Shown piece by piece: positions 53,642-64,000 of a stretch of 64,000 nucleotides of DNA (position 1 is the first letter of the stretch; every line of letters starts with the position of its first letter). The stretch is from Omphiscola glabra (Eukaryota > Mollusca > Gastropoda > Lymnaeidae). The position numbers and the translations under genes were made by a program. Location: positions 13,423,062 to 13,487,061 of the forward strand of contig OZ024797.1 of NCBI GenBank assembly GCA_964017045.1, read 5' to 3'. The notes under the pieces are model-generated. The model saw only the letters and a list, made by a program, of their open reading frames with translations, was not told the origin of the DNA and searched no databases.

Positions 53642-54950
53642 CTGAAACAATAAAAAAAAAAATTTTAAGAGAATATTATAAAAACTGGGGGTTACTTAAA
53701 CTATTACAGAAGAAAGAGTTTAAATAGAACTTAATAGAAGTCTTTGTCAGCAAACAAAACATTAAAAATAGAGAAGGGGTAAAAATACTTATCTTTTGCT
53801 TTGTCAAGAGAACTGCAAAAGGATAGTGGACTCTTGAGTTGGTAATGGAATAAATATAGGGAAAGGGGAAAACCAATCCCCATTTCATTCCTTCCCTTCC
53901 TTTTTTTTTTCATTTTCTATTTGTAATGTTTTGTTCACCAAGGAAGACTTCTTGCTGACATTATCATTCATTATGTTTTTGGGGTTGTTGTTTTTTTTTT
54001 GTTGTCTTTTTTCAGGTTTTCCCCTACCCTGTATTTTAATTAGTGATTTTTATAATTTATCAGGCCTATCTTGCTTTAGCTTAATTTTATATAAAATGTG
54101 TACATAAAAATATATATAGACCTTATTTTTGTCTGCTGAAATTTTTACCCTAAATAGCAACTCCCATGGGTATTGATTTGAATTTGATATATTCATTGCC
54201 AGACTATTAATAATTTAGCATTTTTTATTCTCCTATCAATGATCAATATTGTGTACCTATTTGACTACTACTAGTACTACTACTACTATCAAATAACCAT
54301 AGAATACAGAGCAGTGTGTCCCAAAGTGATGGACAGCCTAGTGAGCCTTGCATTGCCGGTAGGCACAATATCAATATGAATATGAGTCAAGAAAAAGGAA
54401 AAATAATTTAAACTGTTCCTCATCTCAAGACTTGTTTTAAAGTTAAGTCTCGTTCAAAAATCAAGATTGTCCTTTGCATATAACATGAAATTTACCTTTT
54501 TAATTTTTTTTTTCTAATAATTTGTTTTATATTATATTCCATATTAATATTAAGACTTAATAATTAGGTTATAAATTTATATTTTTTAAAAATTATAAAG
54601 GCTAACGTTAAATGTTAATACAGTATTTAGTAGTTAACATTTATTGCTATCGAATTTGGCTGATCACAGAAATAAAACATTTTATGATATTTTAAAGATA
54701 AAGAAAAGTAATCTACCACTTGAGCGTCAGTTAAGAAAAATTCTAGTTGTTCAGGTTTGATGTACAGTTTAAACAGTTCCTGTTTTATCGATAAGGTAAA
54801 ATTCTTTTAGTTTTATTGATCCAAATAAATGGAAATGTTTTTATAATATTGTACAAATTCATTTCAGCGCAAAATATAAAAGACAAAATTTTTCAAATGA
54901 AAAATTTAAACAATTTAATGTATGAAAGGAAAACAGAATTTGAGTTTATA
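53642..54950. other. intergenic/5' region of COA6, nothing else recognised
   Basis: AT-rich. A hAT-like end (CAGTGTGTCCCAAAGTG at about 54312) has no visible partner. The upstream COA6 exon, which the open frame predicts, could not be placed. Confidence 0.35.
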
Positions 54951-55330
54951 TCATCTCCATGAAAACAATTGCGGGACATGACATAACTTATCCGAATATG
55001 AAGGTAAAAGATCGCAGCTTGTGCCAATCTGTCTCTTCAGTTTGCACTTCGCATGCATCCATAAATTTTCAATTGTCTGTGTGTGGACACCAGCCTCATT
55101 TGGATTAACAAAATTTTGTTGATGAACAACAATGTAGTGTTTGTAGATTCTGTGTCTGATCTGGTTTATGTTTGTACAGTATAAGCTGCCCATCCGTCTG
55201 ATACAATAAGTGAGCCTAGAAGGATATTTCTTTCTAGGCACTCATGTAACGTGATCGCAAGTAGGTCTGGGATTTCAACAAGAAACAGCACCCACTATCT
55301 CTTTCTTTGCCACGGAAAACCCAGTGGCCC
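54951..55330 (-). pseudogene. broken Merlin/ISXO2-like DDE transposase
   Basis: Three minus-strand frames carry successive parts: WVFRGKERDSGCCFL, then VEIPDLLAITLHECL with LIVSDGWAAYT (the second catalytic Asp in SDGW), then FVNPNEAGVHTQTIENLWMH and LLPSYSDKL. The HTQTIENLW block is the signature of the ISXO2/IS1595-like DDE domain used by eukaryotic Merlin elements. At least two frameshifts and an in-frame TAG show it is dead. No terminal repeats were found. Confidence 0.75.
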
Positions 55331-56854
55331 TCTCCCCTGTACTATTAACGGACATCAATAAAAGAATAACCGTTTAAGTTGCACTTCGAAAAAGAACACC
55401 AAGATTTTTTCATTACTGTCGCTGAAGTGATAGACTGCCCAAAGAAATATAAGTAATTAATTTAAAATCTAGCATCACTCCCTGGTGCCGTTGGAACTAT
55501 AGACTATACTCTGCTGCCTGCAGTGAGTCTCCACCCCTTACAGGTACGAATTATTGTTTCACTAGGACTAAGTCAAGTAAGTCTCACTGAACTGAGTAAG
55601 TAAACTAAGACTGGGTCTCCCCGCCCCTAAAACTACTAAAAGTTTCTAAAAATTTTTAATTAACTAATTTAATTCATTAGTCTTAGGTCTTAGTCATTAG
55701 GCCTCGGACCCCTTGAAAAAGGGCAAAAGTAACAATTACTATTACAATTGCAAGCATTTAAATTTTGAAGGGGAAGAAAAAACAAATGAATGAGTATGGT
55801 ATGAGTATGAATGAAGAGAAATGCAGAACTAATTCATAAATGTGTGATGAGCTTGTGATATTGATATTCCCTATCTTTCATTTTTCTCTAAGGAAGGGAC
55901 CAACTTACTTACTTAATCTTAAAAAATAATACCGGTAGTTATAACTAAGTCACAAAGTCTACACTCTAAGTCTAAGATACTCTTAGAGTCTTAGTTAGTC
56001 GTACCAGTACTTGATTGGCACGGGGTCACCCATAACAAAACAATAAATATTAATTTCGATTTAAAAGTTATCTTGTTAATCTTAAGTTGCCAGTATTACC
56101 AAAAAATCTACTTTATTATTGCCAGACTTGAAAAAAAAATTTAAACTTTTAAAATACATTTATCATTTAAGAAGACTTAAGTACAATGTATGAGAATTTA
56201 TAATTTAAAACAAATGTCAAATCTTACCTCTCTAGTCCTTAAGGTAAAAAGAGTCCAGAGCTACATAACTCTTCCGTTTAAATCAGTGGTTCCCAACCTT
56301 TTTGACTGCGGAGCCCTTTTTAGAATTAATTTCTATAGGGTACCCCCTTGGGCTTACCCTGTCTAAAAGGGTATTTATGAGTAGTGTTGGGGTGGGGTGC
56401 AACGGCCTTCCTGAAAAGTGAGGGGGTTGCAATGGAGCCCCTGAGAAGTTCATGGGGGAACCAGGAGTCGTCCATTAATTACGTCAACAATTGTTGCCCA
56501 ATTTTGACCCCCCCCCCCCAATTTTTTAACAACGGTCAAACTTTCAGCCCCCCCCCCTCTATTTAATTATGTGAAATTTTCTACCCCCCCCCCCCCAAAC
56601 CAATAAATGAATTATAATATAAATAAATTTATAAAGACATTTTATTTTGTGCTTATGTATTTTAATGACACAAAATTTAAATTTTATAATGCAGAGTCGA
56701 TTAAAAGGCGGTTACAGACTGAATATCATTGTTTGTGGAAGTATAAATATGATTATTGTCAGTAAAGCTGACAATTATAGTATAGTTTCTAGCTGCTATC
56801 ATCTTCCCATGGATTAGCCAGGTGCTGCTCTATTGTAACATTGACAATGGGCAT
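55331..56854. other. non-coding, nothing gene-like
   Basis: A hAT-like left end (CAGTGGTTCCCAACC at about 56285) and poly-C runs at 56510-56600 are visible, but no complete element or exon. Confidence 0.4.
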
Positions 56855-57038
56855 CAGGGGCATCATTTGGGAAGGGCACGGGGGCATTTTCCCACCCCCT
56901 CTGAATTTGCAGATTTTATTTAAATGCTATGTACTGTGGCGCCTCCAGTAATTAACAACTTGACAAGCCGACCAAGTTTTGGTTTTGCCCCCCCCCCCCT
57001 TTCCACCCCCAGATAAAAACCATGAAATGACGCCCCTG
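56855..57038. mobile_element. hAT MITE, 184 bp, perfect 8-bp TSD
   Basis: Starts CAGGGGCATCATTT and ends GAAATGACGCCCCTG, which are inverses. ATGGGCAT is present on both sides (56847-56854 and 57039-57046). It is non-coding. Confidence 0.88.
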
Positions 57039-57046
57039 ATGGGCAT

Positions 57047-57704
57047 ATTATATAGTAGCTGATTTACCATTTTTAGTTTGCTGAACTGATATACCAGACA
57101 AGTCAACACCATCCTCATCTAACTATTCAGCACTTAAAATAGAATTATTGTCGGTGTGAGCAATAATTGCCATTAGCTCTCTCTATCTCCTTGCAGCTAC
57201 TCGCATTGGTCGAATCCTTTTTTGTTGAGGAGCAGGTGCTAATTTCTTATGCTCAAGAAGGCACTGTCTTGACTGCACATAACACTTGAACCTTGTCCTT
57301 GTCCCATACTTGCAACATGATCGCAAACATACCGCCATAGTCATTAGCAACAAACAGAATCTACTGGTGAAGAGAGGCCAAATGTTTACTTTTCTTGCAC
57401 TAACAAAGTGGTGTGCTAACATTCTTACCAGCCCTGGGCTGTCCACAGACTGACACACATTAAATAAATCTTGTTAAAAGCCTAAAAATTATTTACACTC
57501 ATTTACACTTATAAATTTATTTTAAAAATGTAATAACCAGTCAATTTTTAAGATTAAAATTTCAGTAGAGAAAACATGATTGTTAACGTCAACTAATCTA
57601 CCCCCCTCCCCGTTGTCAACAACTGTCAAGCATTTCCACCCCTCCTCCTATTTTGTTGACATAATTAATGGACTCCCCTTACACTGATTTAACTTCAAGG
57701 CTGC
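57047..57704. other. non-coding, nothing recognised
   Basis: A 91-codon minus-strand open frame at 57183-57458 is Cys/Arg rich but matches no family I know and has no splice context. Confidence 0.35.
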
Positions 57705-58024
57705 GACTATTCGTACCCTGGTACCAGAAGTGAGAGGTTTGGATTAAAAAAACTATTTAAAACATTATTGTTGGGTTTGTAAGACAAAATGGGACCCGGG
57801 TGCGAATGGCGGCGCTGCGTGTCCGGGTCCATTTTGACTAATGCTATTCGAATGTCATTTGTGGTAGTTTATTTTAGTTAAACTGAAGAATTGAGTTTAC
57901 AAACATATAGTCCATTCAATTATCTTTCATTTGATACCTCCTTTTTACTTATAAACCCAACAATCATATTTTAAATAGTTTTTTTAATCCCAACCTCTCA
58001 CTTCTGGTACCCGGGTACGAATAA
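57705..58024. mobile_element. foldback MITE family B copy 3
   Basis: Arms start ACTATTCGTACCCTGGTACC and end GGTACCCGGGTACGAATA. The core GCGAATGGCGGCGCTGCGTG and GAATGTCATTTGTGGTAGTT is shared with the 25065 and 39048 copies. The left arm is shortened relative to copy 1. Confidence 0.8.
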
Positions 58025-59580
58025 CTATTTCGTAACTTAAATCACTGATAGTACTAATTGCAAGCATCTTATTTTTGTATTTAAAAATATTCAAAAGCAT
58101 AATAATTAATAAAAAGCAGTGAAAAAACACTACGATAAGATAATTCTATTTAAGAAAAGCTGTTGAAGGGCCACACATTTCTTACGTATGCCAAATTCAT
58201 ATTTTCATACCTCCCCACCATCGGCCACACACCGAAAATCTAAGACTACCCCCCACACACACACACACACAAACACGCACAATTGTGTGGGGGAGAGACC
58301 AACTTGTGACTTTGTATTTAAATTCAGTGAATTTTTTAAAAATAAAATAATCTTACGAAGCTTTTAAAAAAAGAAAAGTTGAAATCTCATATGAACTATG
58401 TTTCATTGATTCGTATGTAGAACCTATGTCTAATGCTTCTTGCGCCTTTTAAACGTTATCTTATTGTTCAGAATTCTTATAATTGTTGAGTTTCTCCTGA
58501 ATGTGATACTGCAAGTTTCAAGCCATTAAGAAAAATATTACAAAAGTGACATATCTCGTCTTTTTTAGACTCAAAAAATTGTGCCCAGTGTCTCATTTTT
58601 AAGAACATTCCAAAGTTTTTACGTAAAAGTTGAATTTTTACGGACTGCCCCTAAACTTTACGAACGGTTGGCAACTCTATGCCTATACTTCAATGTTCCT
58701 GTATAAGAATTGGGATCTGAAAAGGAACAAAAAGTGTGTGGGGGGGGGGGGGAGTTCACCCCGTGTGGCACTTTTAAATATATATATATTGATGTGTAGC
58801 ATCTTCAGGAAACTAGGGCTAGGGAGTTTGTTTGGTTTGTCTTTGTGGAAGGGTGTTAAAAAACTGTCCCACCCCAGTGGACACGAACCCTAGCTATGTC
58901 ACTGTGATTTAAAAAATAAAATTAGGTCGTTTGTTAGGGGGGGGGGGGGTGGGATATCTCTTAATGACATCACACATCCAGGGCGGAGAGGGTTACGAAT
59001 TTGTGACAAAACCCTGAGACGATATTCTTTTTTAAAATGGGGGGGGGGGGCTTATTCGGGCAAAATGGTGTGAGTTCATTTATGAATGGTCTTTTAGTAG
59101 TTAAAAACTCTAAGTGTTATTACAATTTCTTTCAATGATGGCGCGTTTGGTTTTTTAAGTTTGGCAGAAGGAACCGGAATATTCAACCCGACATGCGCAT
59201 TGGTAGAGAACTCTTATAGACATTACGGTCAGGACATTACGCAAATAAACAACTATAATACCATCACTCACCTCTGCACATTTACACTCTACTTGTGCAT
59301 TACGACAAAATCACAAATGAAGCATTATAAATATTTTTCAACCAATACTTGATTAGCTCAATTATTTAATGTTACATTGCTTATTATTTGTAGTCCTTTG
59401 GCTAAGGAAGTGAAAAAGAATGTCATGATGAGTTGAAATTTTATGATTAAAAATTTATTAGGCTGCATAAAAATACATATATTGAAGTGGCAAACGCCTA
59501 AATTACACGTTTAAACTCTATTGCATCCTATTTAATCATTACTGGTCACGTCGATTCGGTGATTGTATAATTTGATAACT
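58025..59580. other. 5' flank of NAA30, nothing else recognised
   Basis: Contains poly-G runs near 58740, 58937 and 59040 and a decayed element end CCCTAGCTATGTCACTG at about 58890. The NAA30 promoter probably lies in the last few hundred bases, but no core element is recognisable. Confidence 0.4.
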
Positions 59581-60459
59581 ATGTCTGATCAAACACCAGT
59601 CTCATATTCACTGACAACTGAAGTTACAAGTTCAAGTACTCCAATGAATTCCTTTTCCAACAAAGTTCAAGGAAATGTCCAGATGCATACTAACTTTGAC
59701 TTAGATGAGAATGGTCTATTTCATCAAAAAGAGTCAGAATTTTTATTGCATGGAGTGAAAGAAGATAAATGCAGCAACCAGTGTATGGAAAATGGGGCAC
59801 TTGACCATGCTGATGAAAACACAATTGCTGATGATCTAAATTGCTGCAGTATCAAAAGTCAGATGCTGACATCAACTTCCATAAAATGTGTCGATTCATT
59901 AAAAATTGATCCTTTAGTTATTGACTCTGATGGAAATCCTAAATATTTTCACAAATTTAATGGTCTTTCTCATAGTGATCATAACTCTGGTGATAATGGT
60001 TTTATGATTAATTTAAAGAGTGTTTGTAGTGAGGAAGCTGTGATGCCTGTATTGCAATTGGAAACTCAAGGCCAAGGTTACAGCAGTGAATGTGATTCCA
60101 TCAAAAAAGCTGATAATGTCTTGCAATACATAGATCCAACTGACTCTGTTGCCCTCCCATTAGCTGACTCACATATTGTTAAACAACCGTTAGAGTCATC
60201 GCAACATCATTGTAAAAAAGGATTGTGTAATGAAGAAGTTGATGTTTTGTTAACTGAAATTGAGAGGACAACTCTTAGTAATTCTAATGTGAATTGTGGG
60301 AGTTTCAAAGAAGTAATTAATGGCATTGTGTATGAGGTTTATGAGTCAGAAAAGCAAATGCCTGACATCATGAGACTAATTACAAAAGACCTGTCAGAAC
60401 CTTATTCCATTTACACATACAGGTATTTTATCCACAACTGGCCAAAGCTCTGTTTCTTG
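59581..60459 (+). CDS. naa30: NAA30 exon 1: N-terminal extension and start of GNAT
   Basis: 293 codons from ATG to a TTG followed by donor GTAAGT. The unstructured, acidic N-terminus leads into [20 protein letters not shown] and NWPKLCFL, where the acetyltransferase fold begins. Confidence 0.95.
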
Positions 60460-63400
60460 GTAAGTATTAAAATAATACTAGGCCTATTACATAGTAGGCT
60501 ACTATTAATAATATGTCTACTTTAAAGCAATTAAGTCTAAAACTAAAGAACTTGTTTTATTTAGGCTTATCCAAATTTTATTGCATAAATGGAACCCGTG
60601 GTGTGCCAGTAAATTGCATAAATGGAACCCGTGGTGTGCCGTGTGATCATAAAATCATAAAAGTGCTTATAATATTGATCAACATGGTCTAGTCTACAGG
60701 CTGATCAAAATAAAAATAAAGGCTAATTGTTACTATTGGTGCCTTGCGTCATTTGCAATTGCAAAACCCTGGTTCCGATAGGGTCAAAACCCTGGTTCCG
60801 ATAGAGTCAAAACCCAGGTTAGGGATAAAGTTAGGGTTCAGGTTAGGTTTAGGGATACATTTAGGAAATTTTTCATTTTTTAAAAACGTTTTATTCTTAA
60901 TTTTACGGGTCGCTGCAACCAAGATGGCGGCCATGGTAAAAAAACAAGGCACTATCTCTACCGAATTACCAAAATAAATGTATGATAAGAGAATTTTTCA
61001 ACATGTCTTTATATTTAGTAGATCTTTATTTAGGCTATTTATGTTTATTATCTGAATAAAGGCTACGTTATTTTGTTGATAAAATAATATTGTAGTTTTG
61101 AGTGTCCGAGTAGGCCTATTTTTATCAATTTAAGTAATTTTTTTTAATTTGCTTAAGAGTAGCCTATTGAATTGTTTTTTTTAAATAAATATTTTAGCCT
61201 AATTAATAAAGGACTAACATCTTTAAAGTTAATAAATACATCAAATGACAAAAAACATTCAGTAACTTATCTCATTTGTATATTGAGAGCTATTGCCATC
61301 TTAAACCATGTTAGGCATGTGATGATTGTGATCATTTGAATCTCTCATGTTCATATTTTTTTATTTGAATTTCTGTTATACTACAATACTGAAATCAATT
61401 TTACTCCTGTGAGTAATTCAATTGGACATGAGAATGAGAAAAAAAATGTCAGACAACTTAAGTAAAGAATTTCCTTGTAGCTATCCTAAAACAGATTCAA
61501 AGAATGAAAATTTTTCTGCAATATTTAAGTATTCAAATAAAATTAAATTGGCTTAGAATCCATTGTATGTAAACAGGGTAGTGCCATGCCTCATGAAAAA
61601 ATTAAATTTGTCACTTCAGTGCTGCACCATTCACCCCACTCCAGTATTCTGTGTATATATAAATATATAGCATAAATTAACAGATGGTTGGCAACCTTGC
61701 TTTGTAGGCCAAGACTGATAACTCTAACACAAGGCTTAGACTTTCTTGACTCATATTTTTTAACAATGAATTTTTCAAGTTAAATCTGCCTCATGTGCAA
61801 GTTTTGGAAAAAAAATCATACAAATTCAAGGGGAAAAATTGTGGGTGGAAATGGTTGCATATTTCAATCATTATTGGTTCTGGAGTTAGTGAACACACTA
61901 TAAGAAAAAAATGCTATAGGGAAGAAATTAAAATTCTATTCATGTAAAGATAGATCAAATGACATTAAAGGGATTTGCACTCAAGTCTCAAGTAGTCTTT
62001 CAATATGATTTAAAGATGAACTTAGGAAAGGAGATGTTTATGGAGATTTCGTTTCCAAAAACTTTATTAGAAAGTCATAATACCTGTATTTTCAATCTTT
62101 ATGATTGCAATGCATTTACTGGAAATAAAATTGTAATGAATTTTCATTGCTAATAATTTTTCCAGGCTTGTGATGTACATCTTTGTTAATTATTTAGTTT
62201 TCCTTATTACAGTAGGTACTAAATATTTTCTATTCAAAAACATGTAGGCAATGGCTGATAATGTGTGTGTTGGAGCAATAGTATGCAAGCTGGACTTGCA
62301 CAAAAAAATGGTAAGGAGAGGCTATATTGCTATGTTGGCCGTGGACTCTGAATACAGACGTAGACAAATTGGTGAGTTTGTTTTGAAGCAATCGGCTCAT
62401 ACAATTTCTTTATGGAAGCAATGGTGTTTATGAAATTTTTTACTTTTCCTTGAATATAAAATTATGTTTCCATCCTTAGTAAAGTATTTACATAGGGTCA
62501 TCCATCTGTTATGTTTGCAAAAAATCTTTCTTCATATCCACCAAACCATTCCCACCTTCTACAACTAAACAGTGAAATTTTCTACCCCTAGACTTTTTGA
62601 TATTCTTTCATTTCTTTGTTGCAATTTCATCTACAAGGTGATAAGACACTCCCCCTATACATAAACACTTTGGAAAAAAAGGAATTAAAAATAAAATAAA
62701 GTGTAATATATAAGAATGACCTCTAAACTAAATGCAGATAAATATGGCTGATTCATATTTTTACCAAGTCAAAATAGCAATGATTTTAAATTGTATTTTA
62801 TATCACACCACAGTTCCAATTGAAAAAAAGTTTGGTAACACACTTAAAACTATAACTATAAGGCGACTGAAGCATCATTTGGTGATAAAGACTGAATAAA
62901 TTTATAATTAAGGCAGTTTGTTACTTTGGCAAAAATGTATATACAAATGTTTGTTCTTTTTAGGTTCATCTCTTGTGACTAAAGCTATTGAGGCAATGAT
63001 CAGGGATGATTGTGATGAGGTCAGTCATTTTATTATTTTTCTATTAGACATGTAAATAAATACAACTTGTGTAACTATTTAAATAATGCTGATGGACTAT
63101 ATTTTGATATTTCGAACATAAACAAAAATATAAGTAAATTAATTAAAGATAGTTTGTCACTCCTTGCAGCTTGATTTTAAAGCAAAATGTTGCTATAGTA
63201 TATTTTATTGGAAAAGTTATAAGCCTGAAAATATGTTGAAGACTTGTAAGAAAGCTGAAGTTTTTAAAAATATTTTTTGTTTTGATCTTAATATATTTGA
63301 GATGATTATGTATTGACAGGTTTTTCCATGTTTTTTGAAGGCTTAATTAATGATAGTGTCAAGAATTTTATCGAGAAATTGACTGTAAATATCTCGATTT

Positions 63401-63947
63401 AAAAAAAAAAAATTTTGTAACATGCCTGATTCTTTATTTAATCATTGATGTGCATAAGGTTAAGATAACAAAAGACTGAAAATAGAAAAACAAAAAAGAA
63501 AAATGTTCAGGATTCCTAGCTTTCAGAAAAAAAAGATACTTGTAATTGAATAATATTAGTTTTAAATAACGTTTTGTAAATTTAGTTTCTACAAAAGAAG
63601 GTTCAACAGATTAAAATATTTGTTTAAATTTTGTTATGGTATACTTTAAAAAAAATCTTTGAATTGCTCGTACTTGTTTTGCAAATAAACATTTGTTTTA
63701 TTCAGTAAAAGTTAAGTGGCATTTAATAAACAGAACTATTCAGTTATTTAAATTTTAAAAAATTGTATCCTGATGTTTCCCTGCTTTCTTTTTTTTCTTC
63801 AATTCATAGGTTGTGTTGGAAACTGAAATAACTAACCAGGCTGCCCTTCATTTGTATGAAAACCTTGGATTTGTCAGAGACAAACGTCTTTTCAGATATT
63901 ACCTCAATGGTGTTGATGCTTTGCGACTCAAGCTTTGGTTGCGGTGA
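59581..63947 (+). CDS. naa30: NAA30, NatC catalytic N-alpha-acetyltransferase (gene model)
   Basis: Four exons (59581-60459, 62248-62371, 62964-63019, 63810-63947) join in phases 0, 1, 0 to 398 codons plus TGA. The C-terminal ~150 residues are the GNAT fold: [119 protein letters not shown] and KLWLR. These are the NAA30/Mak3 signatures. The enzyme with its NatC partners acetylates N-terminal Met before hydrophobic residues co-translationally on cytosolic ribosomes. Residues 1-230 are an acidic, Ser-rich, low-conservation extension, as other animal NAA30s also have. The start is the first ATG after an in-frame TGA at 59560. Confidence 0.96.
60760..60976. mobile_element. MITE family C copy 2, in NAA30 intron 1
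   Basis: Contains GGTTTAGGGATACATTTAGG, TTATTCTTAATTTTACGGGT and AAGATGGCGGCCATGGTAAA, the reverse complement of matching blocks at 38705-38820, plus a duplicated AACCCTGGTTCCGATAGGGT. Ends are less clear than in copy 1. Confidence 0.6.
60977..62247. other. rest of NAA30 intron 1, nothing recognised
   Basis: AT-rich intron. The short open frame at 61959 has no support. Confidence 0.5.
62248..62371 (+). CDS. naa30: NAA30 exon 2: acetyl-CoA binding motif
   Basis: Acceptor ACATGTAG, phase 0, then [20 protein letters not shown] and [17 protein letters not shown], with donor GTGAGT after one base of Gly. The R-R-x-Q-I-G stretch is the acetyl-CoA pyrophosphate loop. Confidence 0.95.
62964..63019 (+). 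CDS. naa30: NAA30 exon 3
   Basis: Acceptor TTCTTTTTAG. It encodes the rest of Gly, then [18 protein letters not shown], the helix after motif A, and donor GTCAGT. Confidence 0.93.
63810..63947 (+). CDS. naa30: NAA30 exon 4 with stop
   Basis: Acceptor AATTCATAG, phase 0. [45 protein letters not shown] and TGA. This block is almost invariant across animals. Confidence 0.96.
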   Translation, partial: VVLETEITNQAALHLYENLGFVRDKRLFRYYLNGVDALRLKLWLR

Positions 63948-63949
63948 TA

Positions 63950-63955
63950 AATAAA
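63950..63955 (+). promoter_or_regulatory. naa30: possible polyadenylation signal
   Basis: AATAAA occurs three bases after the NAA30 stop. It is unusually close, so a further downstream signal beyond the window may be the one used. Confidence 0.3.
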
Positions 63956-64000
63956 TTGTGATCTTCTGTTATATGTTTCATGACTATGGTGTGGAAGTTA

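Noticed and set aside
57183..57458. 91-codon Cys/Arg-rich minus-strand ORF
   Set aside because: No recognisable family, no splice sites in phase and no neighbours on that strand. Left as unannotated.

Overview
This window is eukaryotic nuclear DNA from an animal. It has short exons with GT-AG introns, conserved metazoan genes, several LINE tails, hAT-type MITEs and a very high load of tandem repeats. A lophotrochozoan, probably a gastropod mollusc, is my best guess. It rests on genome texture and on a SPIN-like hAT element, a group I recall being reported from a pond snail. No single diagnostic gene proves it. Outside the exons the DNA is AT-rich.

Layout. (1) About 2.2-9.7 kb, + strand: the 3' part of a calpain-family gene. 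I joined it from a 31-nt microexon, a 1.2-kb GC-rich exon and two further exons that carry the calpain beta-sandwich domain (domain III). A Ser/Pro/basic insert of roughly 300 residues separates the protease core from domain III, and the visible reading frame stops without a penta-EF-hand domain. The introns carry 22-bp, 19-bp and ~21-bp minisatellites. (2) 9.7-26 kb: no convincing gene. It holds 5'-truncated LINE ends, a 1.6-kb hAT element with a LINE nested in it, a SPIN-like hAT MITE, and 24-, 21-, 27- and 40-bp tandem arrays. (3) 26.1-50.6 kb, + strand: a multi-exon gene for a predicted seven-transmembrane protein whose exons all join in phase (390 aa from the first Met in view). It has a long basic tail with five evenly spaced kinase-type sites. 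Most of its introns carry tandem arrays. The last intron (12.7 kb) contains 171 copies of a 53-bp satellite over 9.04 kb, with no net length change across the whole array. (4) 51.7-53.6 kb, - strand: a complete two-exon COA6 gene (mitochondrial complex IV copper-site assembly), tail-to-tail with the 7TM gene. (5) 54-59.5 kb: a broken Merlin/ISXO2-like transposase, a hAT MITE with perfect target duplications and a foldback MITE. (6) 59.6-63.9 kb, + strand: a complete four-exon NAA30 gene (catalytic subunit of NatC N-terminal acetyltransferase).

The four genes do not form a functional cluster. They are ordinary neighbours in a repeat-swollen region. The most unusual things here are the indel-free 53-bp satellite with copied seven-unit blocks inside an intron, the unassigned 7TM protein with its phospho-site tail and duplicated splice donor, the calpain with its large linker, and the SPIN-like element as a possible trace of horizontal transfer.
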